A stretch of 64,000 nt of DNA. It comes from Embleya scabrispora (GTDB taxonomy: Bacteria > Actinomycetota > Actinomycetes > Streptomycetales > Streptomycetaceae). Shown piece after piece: positions 56,920-64,000 of the stretch. The stretch lies in contig NZ_MWQN01000003.1 in the NCBI RefSeq assembly GCF_002024165.1, positions 1,054,001 through 1,118,000 of the forward strand. Reading direction: 5' to 3'. Both the position numbers and the translations under genes were made by a program. The notes below the pieces were generated by a model that worked only from the letters and a program-made list of their open reading frames with translations, was not told the DNA's origin and searched no databases. The stretch's first letter is position 1, and every line of letters starts with the position of its first letter.

Positions 56920-58269
56920 CTATCCGCGCCGGAACCGCTCGGCGTACGCCGTGAAGAAGGCCGCCTCCGCGACCACCGCGTCGCGCAGTTCGCTCACCAG
57001 GACCCGCTCGTTGGGCCCGTGCAGGTTGCACATGCTGTCCTGCGCCCCGAACAGCAGGATCTCCGCGCCGGGTTGGGCCGCCGCCAGGCTGTTGACCAGC
57101 GGGATGGACCCGCCGGCCGCCGCGTGTACGAGATCCTCGCCCCACGCCGTGCGCAGCGCCTCGTGCGCGGCGGCGTAGGCCACCCCGTCGGTGGCCGCCG
57201 CGAACCCCGAACCGGGCGCGCCCGCCTGGGTCACCGTCAGCGGTACGCCGAACGGCCGCAGTCCTTCCAGGAATTCGATCAGGAGCCGCTGTGCCTCTGC
57301 CGGGTCCTGGGCGGGGTGGCAGCGCATGTTGAGCTTGGCCCGCGCGGAGGGCACCACGGCGGACGCCGCGCGTTCGACGGAGGGCGCGTCCAGTCCGGTC
57401 ACCGTGATCGCGGGGCCGGACCACAGGCGCGAGCCGAGATTGCCGGTGCCGATCAGCGGCATGCCGTCGCGGATTCCGGCCAGCCGACGGAACTCCTCCT
57501 CGCTCCACCCGCCGCCCCCCCACTGCTCGCGGCGCAGGCCCGGCACGGCGACGTCGCCCTTCGCGTCGTGCAGGGCGGCCAACGCGTGCAGCAGCACCAG
57601 GAGGGCGTCCGGTGCGGCGCCGCCGAAGTTGCCGCTGTGCCTGGCCTCTTCGAGCGTGTGCACCTCGACGATCACCTCGACCACCCCGCGCAGCGCCACG
57701 GTAAGCGTGCCGGTGCCGGGGCGGATGTTGCCCATGTCGGCGATCACCATCGCGTCGCAGGCGAATTCGTCCGGGTGTGCCTGGGGGTAGTCGTCGAAGT
57801 CGCTGCCGTACTCCTCCTGGCCCTCGAACACGATCCGGATCCCCACCGGCGGCCGGCCGTCGAACGCCCGCAGCGCGCCGACGTGCACGATCAGGTTCGA
57901 TTTGTCGTCCGCCACCCCGCGTCCATGGATCGCCCCGTCGACGTCGGTCGGCTCGAACGGCGTGGTCGTCCACAACGCCTCGTCGCCGGCGGGCTGGACG
58001 TCGTAGTGCCCGTAGAGCAGCACGGTCGGCGCGTCCGGGTGCGGCGGCGGGATGTGGCCGGTGATCACCGGGGAGGTGTCCGGCAGCCGCAGCGCCGCGA
58101 TGTCCCGTACGCCGGCGTCCCGCAGCAGGTCGACCACCAGGTCGTGGGCCTCGGTCACCGGCTCCGGCGGGTAGCCGGGGAAGGCGATCGACGGGATCCG
58201 GGTGAGCCGCCGCAGCTCGGCGCAGAGGTCGTCGAGCATCCCGTCGACCCGGGTGGTCAACTCGTCCAT
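56920..58269 (-). CDS. M20-family dipeptidase
   Basis: A 449-residue zinc dipeptidase of the M20A/carnosinase-type group. Motifs are LLYGHYDVQPAGDEALW and HGRGVADDKSN for the zinc pair and EGQEEYGS with the catalytic glutamate. It splits dipeptides. The ATG at 58269 has GGAG upstream. It is followed by the YfcC transporter (106 bases) and preceded, after a terminator-like hairpin, by the S9-S12 fusion; these three probably act together in peptide use. Confidence 0.9.
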   Translation of the reverse strand: MDELTTRVDGMLDDLCAELRRLTRIPSIAFPGYPPEPVTEAHDLVVDLLRDAGVRDIAALRLPDTSPVITGHIPPPHPDAPTVLLYGHYDVQPAGDEALWTTTPFEPTDVDGAIHGRGVADDKSNLIVHVGALRAFDGRPPVGIRIVFEGQEEYGSDFDDYPQAHPDEFACDAMVIADMGNIRPGTGTLTVALRGVVEVIVEVHTLEEARHSGNFGGAAPDALLVLLHALAALHDAKGDVAVPGLRREQWGGGGWSEEEFRRLAGIRDGMPLIGTGNLGSRLWSGPAITVTGLDAPSVERAASAVVPSARAKLNMRCHPAQDPAEAQRLLIEFLEGLRPFGVPLTVTQAGAPGSGFAAATDGVAYAAAHEALRTAWGEDLVHAAAGGSIPLVNSLAAAQPGAEILLFGAQDSMCNLHGPNERVLVSELRDAVVAEAAFFTAYAERFRRG

Positions 58270-58457
58270 CGTGGTACTCCTTGGCCGCCCCGCACGCGGC
58301 GCGCCGATCGCGTCGCCCGGCCCATACTCATGCAAAACGGGCATGCCGCCATGGTTCGGCGCGCCTCCGAGGGTGCCCTCACCCGGGTGGCCGCACCGAT
58401 GGGGCGGCCGATCGAATGAGGGCGGCGCGGGGGCGCGCCGGCGGGGCGCGCACGAAA

Positions 58458-58498
58458 TCGGCCCCCTGCCTCGGACGGGAAACGAGGCTGGGGGCCGA
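58458..58498. terminator. hairpin after the S9-S12 gene
   Basis: A 16-bp stem with one mismatch and a nine-base loop, 45 bases beyond the stop codon of the S9-S12 gene. It separates that gene from the M20 dipeptidase transcript, at least in part. Confidence 0.7.
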
Positions 58499-58542
58499 CG
58501 GCACCGCGTCACGGGGGAAACGCGGTGGGGTGGGCGGTCGGG

Positions 58543-61500
58543 TCAGTCCCGTTGCGGACTGATCCGAGCACCCAGGTACAGGAAGCGCCCGCCGGTGCCG
58601 AAGGAGGCGAAGATGAGCGGACGCCAGATCGGCGACCCGGGCAGGCGTACCGCGAACACGTCCTCCGCGACCGGCACCATCCGCAGTTCGGTGACCGCGT
58701 CGGGCAGGGTGTCCGCCAGTGGCCCGGTCAGCTCGCGGCGGAGCAGCAGACCGTCGGGCGTCACCGACACCTCGTCGCGCTGTGCGGCGCGTTCGTAGAC
58801 CCCGACGTAGCGGTCCACGTCCACGGCCGGCGGCTCGGCGGGCGGGGCGAACGGCTCGGCCGGGGCGATGCCCGCCGCCTCGGTGAGGATCTCCGCGAAC
58901 AGCTCCTCGGAAAGCTCCTCCGCCTGCCCGCCGTTGGTCAACAGCGCCAGTGCCAGGCCGTGTTCGGGCAGCACCTGGAGGAAGGCGAGTTGGCCGACGG
59001 TGCCGCCGTTGTGGCCGCACAGTTCCTGTCCGTCCACCGCCCACAGGCGCCAGCCCAGGCCCCAGGTGGTGCCGGTCAACGCGGTGTCGGGTACGTCCAC
59101 CTGCCGCTCGCGCATCGCGGTCGTGTACTGCGCGGCGAGCAGTCGGCGGCCGTCGGCGGCGAGGCCGTCGGTCAGGTGCAGCCGGGCGAACGCCAGGAGT
59201 TCGGCCGCGGTGGAGGAGATCAGGCCGGCCGGTCCGAGGGAGCGGGGCAGCCCGGACACCGGCGCCACGGTCGGCGCGCCGCCGCCCTCGGAGAGGTGTC
59301 CGACCGCGGCGCTGAGCAGCAGCGCCTCCTCGGGCAGCGTGACGGTACGGGTCAGCCCGAGCGGGGTGCTCAGCCGCTCGCGCAACACCTCGTCCCAGGT
59401 CTTGCCGGTCAGGTGCTCGATCACCCGACCGGCCAGCACGAAGCCCGCGTTGCAGTACGACCAGCCGGCGCCCGGCGGGAAGACCTGCGTGACGTCGACG
59501 AGGGTGTCCACGTAGCGGGCCACGCAGTCGTCGCCGCGCCCGGTGTCGGGGAAGTGGTCGCCGTCGATGCCGGAGGAGTGCGTGAGCAGGTGGCGCATGG
59601 TGATGCGCTTGGGCAACTCCGGGTCGGACAACCGCAGTTCCGGCATCAGTTCGGCCAACGGCTGGTCCAGGTCGAGCAGTCCGTCCTCGACCAGTTGCAT
59701 GACCAGCGTGGTGGTCCACACCTTGCTGATCGAGCCGATCTGGAAGACCGATTCGGTGGTGACCGGGACGCCCGTGTTCAGGTTGAGGACGCCGTGGGCC
59801 GCCTCGATCAGGTCGTCGGGCCCGTTGGCGTCGACGCGCAGGACGGCGAGCGTCGCGCCGGGGACCTGGTGACGCGATGCCAGCGTGGACAGGCGGCGCT
59901 GCCAGTGCGCGGCGTCCAGGCGGGCCGGGCGGGCGCGGCCCGCGGGGCCGGCGTACTGCTCGACCCAGTCGACGATCCGCCGGTTCCAGTCGAGGCGGTG
60001 CGAGGGGCGGCCCTGGAGGATGAACAGGTGCGAGCCCTCGGGGTAGAGCACCATCCGGGTCGGCACGCCCTGCTCGCGCAGCGCGCTGAACCACTGCTGG
60101 GCCTGGCCGACGGGACACCGCATGTCGGCGCCGCCGTGCACGACCAGGGTCGGGGTGCGTACGTCGCCGACCCGGGACAGCGGGTTCATCGCGGCGTAGC
60201 GCTCGGGCTCGTCGCGGTAGGTGATGTCGCCGAATTCGGCGCGGGCGAGGAAGGTGCCGGCGTCGGAGGTGCCGGAGATGCTGACCAGGTCGCTGACCAC
60301 ACCGCCGGTGACCGCCGCGGCGAAGCGCCGGTCGCGGCTGGTCAGGTAGCAGGTCATGTAGCCGCCGTAGCTGTAGCCGGCGACGGCCAGCCGATCGGGG
60401 TCGGCGATGCCCTCGGCGACGAGGGTGTCCAGCGGCTCCAGGAAGTCGGCGGCGTCGGCGAGGCCCCAGGCGCCGACGGCGGCGGTGAAGAAGTCCTCGC
60501 CGTAGCCGTCGCTGGCCCGGGGGTTGGGCAGCAGGATGGTCCAGCCGCGCTCGGCCAGCACCTGGTGGTAGAGGTGGATCGAGTCGGCGGTGCCGCCCCA
60601 CGCGTTGTGCGGGCCTCCGTGGATGTCCATGAGCAGCGGACCGGGGCCGGTCGCCTGCGGGTCGCGGATCACCCGGGCGTGTACGACGGTGCCGTCGGAG
60701 ATGGTGAACCGGCGGTCGACGGCGGTGAACAGCTCCACGTCCGGCAACGCGTCGGCGACGTGCGTGGTGAGTACGCGCTCGGTGCCGTCGGCGGGGTCGA
60801 CCAGGACGATCTCGCCGTAGGAGGTCGGGGTGGCCAGCACGATGGCGACCGGGCCGGGGGTCTGCGGGACCGACACGCCCGAGACGCTGCGGTTGGCACC
60901 GCCGACCAGCACGCGGGTGGTGTCGGTCGCGGGGTCGAGGACCAGCAGCTGGGTGTCGCCGGCCTCCCGGGCGCAGAACAGCAGTTCGCGGCCGTCGGCG
61001 GTGAACTGGGGCAGCGCGCCGGGGTATCCGCCGCCGCCGGACATGATGTTGCGATCCAGCGAGGCGGCGAGTTGGGCGACGGGGCCGCCGGCGAGGGGGA
61101 TGCGGAGCAGGCGCGCGTGTCCCGTGCCGTTGTGGGTGGCGCCGACGGCGAGCAGCGCCTCGCCGTCGGGGGTCCAGCCGACCGGGCCGATCATGCCGTC
61201 GGCGGGGCCGACCCGCTCGGCGGGTACGTCGGGGGTGGACGGGTCGAGCACGTACGCCGCCGACAGGTTGTTCATGTCCGCGTCGGCGTCGCGGCCGGCG
61301 GAGAAGGCCAGCCGGCGGCCGTCGGGCGACCAGGCCGGCTCGCCCGCGTGCCACTCCCCTTCGGTGACCTGGGTGACCTCGCCCGTGTCCGGGTCGAGCA
61401 CGTGGAGGTGGCTGCGCATGGTGCCGAGCAGGCCGGCGCCGTCGGCCTGGTAGTCCAGGGCGTCGACGACCAGCGGCGCGTGGCCCCGGGCGGCGCGGGC

Positions 61501-61917
61501 GGCGTCGTCCTCTCCGGGGACGGCGTGGGTGTCGACGGCACTGGTGAACGCGATGCGGGAGCCGTCGGGGCTCCAGATCGGGCGGCCGGCGCCCAGCGGG
61601 AGGCGGGTCAACTGCCGGGGGTCGCCGCCGGTCACGGGCAGGACCCAGATCTGCGGGGGGCCGCCGGCGGCGCGCAGGAACGCGATCCGCGTACCGTCGG
61701 GCGACCAGGCCGCGCTGCCGTCGCCGGGGCCCTCGGTGAGCCGCGTCGGCGGGGTGCCGCCGGCGGTGGCCACCCACCACAGGCTGCGCACGGGACGGTC
61801 CGCCTCGGCATCGACGCCGACCAGCGTGTAGACGACACGAGTCCCGTCGGGGGAGATCGACGGCTGCTCCGGTAGCACAATCGCGGTCAGGTCGTCCAGA
61901 CGCAGACGTCGTGTCAT
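58543..61917 (-). CDS. S9 prolyl-oligopeptidase-type peptidase fused to an S12 (beta-lactamase-like) serine hydrolase
   Basis: A 1124-residue protein with two catalytic parts. Residues 1-655 form an S9C peptidase: a propeller with repeated WSPDG(T/S/R)R(I/L)AF blades, then the hydrolase with nucleophile serine at 516 in AGYSYGGYM and GSHLF near the histidine. Residues about 680-1020 are a class C beta-lactamase-fold domain: SISK at 729-732, YCN in GWSYCNAGF, and HNG in LCGHNGGTVG, with a C-terminal lipocalin-like domain. Such S12 domains in non-resistance settings are D-aminopeptidases or esterases. The ATG at 61917 has GGAGGA upstream. It is not secreted by any signal seen. Confidence 0.88.
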   Translation of the reverse strand: MTRRLRLDDLTAIVLPEQPSISPDGTRVVYTLVGVDAEADRPVRSLWWVATAGGTPPTRLTEGPGDGSAAWSPDGTRIAFLRAAGGPPQIWVLPVTGGDPRQLTRLPLGAGRPIWSPDGSRIAFTSAVDTHAVPGEDDAARAARGHAPLVVDALDYQADGAGLLGTMRSHLHVLDPDTGEVTQVTEGEWHAGEPAWSPDGRRLAFSAGRDADADMNNLSAAYVLDPSTPDVPAERVGPADGMIGPVGWTPDGEALLAVGATHNGTGHARLLRIPLAGGPVAQLAASLDRNIMSGGGGYPGALPQFTADGRELLFCAREAGDTQLLVLDPATDTTRVLVGGANRSVSGVSVPQTPGPVAIVLATPTSYGEIVLVDPADGTERVLTTHVADALPDVELFTAVDRRFTISDGTVVHARVIRDPQATGPGPLLMDIHGGPHNAWGGTADSIHLYHQVLAERGWTILLPNPRASDGYGEDFFTAAVGAWGLADAADFLEPLDTLVAEGIADPDRLAVAGYSYGGYMTCYLTSRDRRFAAAVTGGVVSDLVSISGTSDAGTFLARAEFGDITYRDEPERYAAMNPLSRVGDVRTPTLVVHGGADMRCPVGQAQQWFSALREQGVPTRMVLYPEGSHLFILQGRPSHRLDWNRRIVDWVEQYAGPAGRARPARLDAAHWQRRLSTLASRHQVPGATLAVLRVDANGPDDLIEAAHGVLNLNTGVPVTTESVFQIGSISKVWTTTLVMQLVEDGLLDLDQPLAELMPELRLSDPELPKRITMRHLLTHSSGIDGDHFPDTGRGDDCVARYVDTLVDVTQVFPPGAGWSYCNAGFVLAGRVIEHLTGKTWDEVLRERLSTPLGLTRTVTLPEEALLLSAAVGHLSEGGGAPTVAPVSGLPRSLGPAGLISSTAAELLAFARLHLTDGLAADGRRLLAAQYTTAMRERQVDVPDTALTGTTWGLGWRLWAVDGQELCGHNGGTVGQLAFLQVLPEHGLALALLTNGGQAEELSEELFAEILTEAAGIAPAEPFAPPAEPPAVDVDRYVGVYERAAQRDEVSVTPDGLLLRRELTGPLADTLPDAVTELRMVPVAEDVFAVRLPGSPIWRPLIFASFGTGGRFLYLGARISPQRD

Positions 61918-61983
61918 GGCTTCCTCCATCCTGGGTCGGCCTCGGCCCGGTCCCCCGCCGAGCCCGGCGGCGGCGAATGCCAC

Positions 61984-62456
61984 GACGCTAGAGCGACGGA
62001 CGACCGGGAACTTCGTGGCAACGAACCAACCTCAAGCCCCGTTTCGGTGCGGCCCCACCAGGCGAGCGGGGGACCCTAGGGGGTAGGCCGGTGGCGGTGG
62101 GGACGGAGCTGGGCCGGATCGGACTGGGGCGGACCGGTCGGTGCGGAAGGCGGCCGGGGCAGCGGTCGCGGGTGGGGGCCGGCGAGCGGCTGGGGTGAGG
62201 TGGCGGGCGACGAACCGACCCCAGCCCCGGGAATACCACCGGTCACACGGCTGGGGTTCCGGTGACCACCAGCCTGGGCCTCCAAAGGCCACCCACCTAC
62301 CTGGGCATCCCAATGACCGATGACACTCGACCCGCGCACGCGACGGTCGACGGGTCCGCGCGGGCGGGCCGCGCCGTCGATACCGAGGACGGGCGCACGG
62401 AAGGTCACCCTGTCCCGGGGCCGTCTTCGACCCGGTGCCTTTGAGAACCTGAAGTC
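61984..62456. promoter_or_regulatory. divergent region between S9-S12 gene and AraC gene
   Basis: About 470 bases with no gene. GGTCAC (62241) and GTGACC (62262) pair around a 15-base middle and could be an operator or hairpin. A GACGAACCGACCCCAGCCCC motif near 62207 echoes AACGAACCAACCTCAAGCCCC near 62021. The rest is plain. Confidence 0.35.
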
Positions 62457-63446
62457 ATGACGGATTCGGTGCGGGTGGTGGGAACGACCCATGTCGGCGT
62501 GCGGGATCTGGTCGCCGGCGGCTACAGCGGCACCGGGGAGACGGTCTCGTCCGGTCCACTGCTGGTGCCGGCCGAGCCGTCGGTATCGCTTGTCTTCAAC
62601 ATCACCGAGCCCGCCGCGGACGGGCCGGCCGCGTTCGTGACCGGTACAGGACACCTCTTCCGGAGTGCGGGACGCCCGTCGCGGAGTGCGGGTGCGGGTG
62701 CGGTAGAGCGGCGAGAGTGGGTCGCGCTGAGGTTGAGTCCGCCGGGGGCGTACACGGTATTCGGTACGGCGGTGACCGGGGCGGTGGACTTCGGCGATCT
62801 GTCCGGCGGAGTGGGCCGGGATCTAGCCGAGGCGATACGCGAGGCGTCCGGCCGGCCGCAGCGGTTCGCGCTGCTGGACCGATTTCTGCTGGAAAGGGCC
62901 GACCGGGGCCCCCGGCCCGCGCCGGAAGTGTCGTACGCGTGGCGCCGGTTGGTCGGGACCGGCGGGCGTATCCCGATCGCTCGGCTCGCCGTCGAGGTCG
63001 GCTGGAGCCACCCACACCTGATCAAGCGGTTCCATCAGCAACTCGGCCGGCCCCCGAAGACGCCGGCCCGCCTGCTCCGGTTCCAGTCGGCCATGCGCCG
63101 GATCCGCCGCGACGAGAACCGGCAGCAGGCGCCGGCGTCACGGCGAACGGCGGATCGATCGACTCGACCGGGACATCGGTCGAGATCGCCCGGCAACAGC
63201 CCGACGGCACCTGGCGGTACGTCATCGACAAGCCGGCATTCCTGGCCTAGGAGCGACCGGCGGCGGACGGCAGGCTGCCACTGGTGTGCGGCGTCCGTAG
63301 GCAGCGGGTGGCGAGTGGTGAGGCGGCGGTTGGGGGCGGGACTGGAGCGGGGGAACGGGGCGACGCCTTCGGCGCCGCTGCCCGACCGCTACCGCGTCGT
63401 CGACTCCTCGTCGTCCAACGGTAGTTCGTCCCTCAGCAGGCTGTAG
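62457..63446 (+). CDS. AraC-family regulator, apparently truncated in its DNA-binding domain
   Basis: The 329-residue frame has an AraC-like N-terminal ligand domain (VLVPAEPSVSLVFN-type strand, PPGAYTVFGTAVTG) and the first helix-turn-helix, RIPIARLAVEVGWSHPHLIK, with LGRPPKTPARLLRFQ following it. After RIRRDENR (about 63120) the family sequence stops and the rest is unrelated Arg/Ser/Pro-rich sequence, so the second DNA-contacting helices are missing. It is likely inactive, or binds DNA weakly. It diverges from the S9-S12 gene and might once have controlled it. Confidence 0.72.
   Translation: MTDSVRVVGTTHVGVRDLVAGGYSGTGETVSSGPLLVPAEPSVSLVFNITEPAADGPAAFVTGTGHLFRSAGRPSRSAGAGAVERREWVALRLSPPGAYTVFGTAVTGAVDFGDLSGGVGRDLAEAIREASGRPQRFALLDRFLLERADRGPRPAPEVSYAWRRLVGTGGRIPIARLAVEVGWSHPHLIKRFHQQLGRPPKTPARLLRFQSAMRRIRRDENRQQAPASRRTADRSTRPGHRSRSPGNSPTAPGGTSSTSRHSWPRSDRRRTAGCHWCAASVGSGWRVVRRRLGAGLERGNGATPSAPLPDRYRVVDSSSSNGSSSLSRL
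63123..63250 (+). pseudogene. SnoaL-like protein C-terminal remnant
   Basis: In another frame than the AraC gene, TSVEIARQQPDGTWRYVID then KPAFLA and a stop looks like the end of a SnoaL/DUF4440-type protein. It has no start. It suggests that a deletion joined the middle of the AraC gene to the end of a SnoaL-like gene. Confidence 0.4.
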
Positions 63447-63934
63447 AACACCACGTCCCGCCACCGACCCGCTCGGAAGAGATACGCGCGGGCCACGCCT
63501 TCCGGCGTGAAGCCGACCTTTTCCAGCGCGCGTTGTTCGGCGACGTTGTCGACCTCGGTCGCCGCCTCCACCCGCGCCACCTGGGTGTGGGCGAACAGGT
63601 AGCGCACCAGCAGGAGTTGGGCTCGGGTGCCGAAGCCCTGGCCGCGCACCTCGGCGAACAGGTTTATCCCGACGTTCCAGCAGTAGGAGGTGCGTGAGGT
63701 GACGATTTTGCGCCAGGCCACGAAACCCAGGACGTCAGCCCCGCGAACCACCAGCAACCGCCCTCCGGCGTCCCCGAGAAAGCCGCTCTCGGTCCACTCG
63801 CGCCGCCACCGCCCGGGATCCGCCCAGCCCTGCCAACCGAACGGCCCGACCGCCTCCGGATCCGTCGAAAACCGTTCGAGAAGGGGGAGGTCACCCTCGA
63901 CCACCGGCCGCAGCGACACCAGTTCGTCACTCAT
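63389..63934 (-). CDS. GNAT-family N-acetyltransferase (RimJ/RimL-type)
   Basis: A 181-residue acetyltransferase. The acetyl-CoA motif is EVRGQGFGTRAQLLL (R/Q-x-x-G-x-G/A), followed by HTQVARVEAATEVDNVAEQR, ALEKVGFTPEG, as in RimJ/RimL-type enzymes. It would acetylate an amine; the substrate is unknown. Its stop at 63389 overlaps the tail of the truncated AraC frame on the other strand. Confidence 0.9.
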   Translation of the reverse strand: MSDELVSLRPVVEGDLPLLERFSTDPEAVGPFGWQGWADPGRWRREWTESGFLGDAGGRLLVVRGADVLGFVAWRKIVTSRTSYCWNVGINLFAEVRGQGFGTRAQLLLVRYLFAHTQVARVEAATEVDNVAEQRALEKVGFTPEGVARAYLFRAGRWRDVVFYSLLRDELPLDDEESTTR

Positions 63935-64000
63935 GGTCCCGAACTCCGTTCGATCGTCGCGCTTGCGTCGACAACCGCCGGGGCGCGGAGCCGACCCGCC

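Noticed and set aside
58525-61875. 1100-residue open frame on the + strand opposite the S9-S12 gene
   Set aside because: It mirrors the S9-S12 gene in the complementary strand and reads as Val/Gly/Ala/Asp/Gln-rich sequence without motifs.

Overview
The window is very GC-rich with the codon bias of a streptomycete-type actinomycete, and it reads like an arm or other accessory part of a filamentous actinobacterial chromosome. The support for that is a whiE-like spore-pigment cluster, many regulators and secreted hydrolases, an XRE/DUF397 pair, and several decayed genes. No rRNA, tRNA or CRISPR array was seen. Genus-level placement is not possible from this sequence alone.

Layout. 1-11 kb: a complete type II polyketide spore-pigment cluster in whiE order (SchA/CurD-like protein, cupin, KS-alpha, chain-length factor, ACP, aromatase/cyclase, TcmI-type cyclase, all leftward, with the FAD hydroxylase divergent). 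It is extended by a three-gene acetyl-CoA carboxylase set (fused AccD-AccA, BCCP, biotin carboxylase) that could supply malonyl-CoA. 11-15 kb: a sortase with a likely surface substrate, an O-methyltransferase, and a PucR-type regulator broken by two frameshifts. 15-20 kb: an M20 amidohydrolase, a PIG-L deacetylase with lectin-like propeller, and remnants of an FGGY kinase, an aldo/keto reductase and a hydantoinase B. 20-26 kb: alpha/beta hydrolase, XRE-cupin regulator divergent from a metallo-hydrolase, aspartate aminotransferase, CorA, TetR. 26-32 kb: a peptide-type ABC transporter with a fused permease-ATPase and a frameshifted binding protein.

32-41.5 kb: secreted DUF3089 protein, TetR, a GH1 glucosidase sharing one reading frame with an HSL-family esterase, a secreted GH26 mannanase, a LysR regulator divergent from an NmrA-like reductase, and a darcynin-like protein. 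41.6-48 kb: a signalling-type island with a non-RD Ser/Thr kinase carrying an extracellular I36-type domain, translationally coupled to a degenerate FHA protein. A DUF1963-like protein is divergent from it, followed by small hypothetical proteins, an XRE/DUF397 pair and an ABM-like protein. 47.9-48.8 kb is a gene-poor stretch containing diverged inverted and direct repeats.

48.8-64 kb: aminopeptidase N, a resolvase remnant, an RTX-like secreted protein, XRE-cupin regulator, epoxide hydrolase, and a leftward peptide-use group (S9 peptidase fused to an S12 beta-lactamase-like domain, M20 dipeptidase, YfcC transporter). A truncated AraC regulator and a GNAT acetyltransferase close the window.

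Most interesting: the FHA/kinase-I36 module; the GH1-esterase and S9-S12 joined reading frames; the 15-copy pentapeptide tail on the carboxyltransferase; the repeat-bearing gap near 48 kb; and the back-to-back truncated genes at 19.56 kb. Single-base frameshifts in three otherwise intact genes (five sites) may be genuine decay or sequencing error, and reads should be checked.
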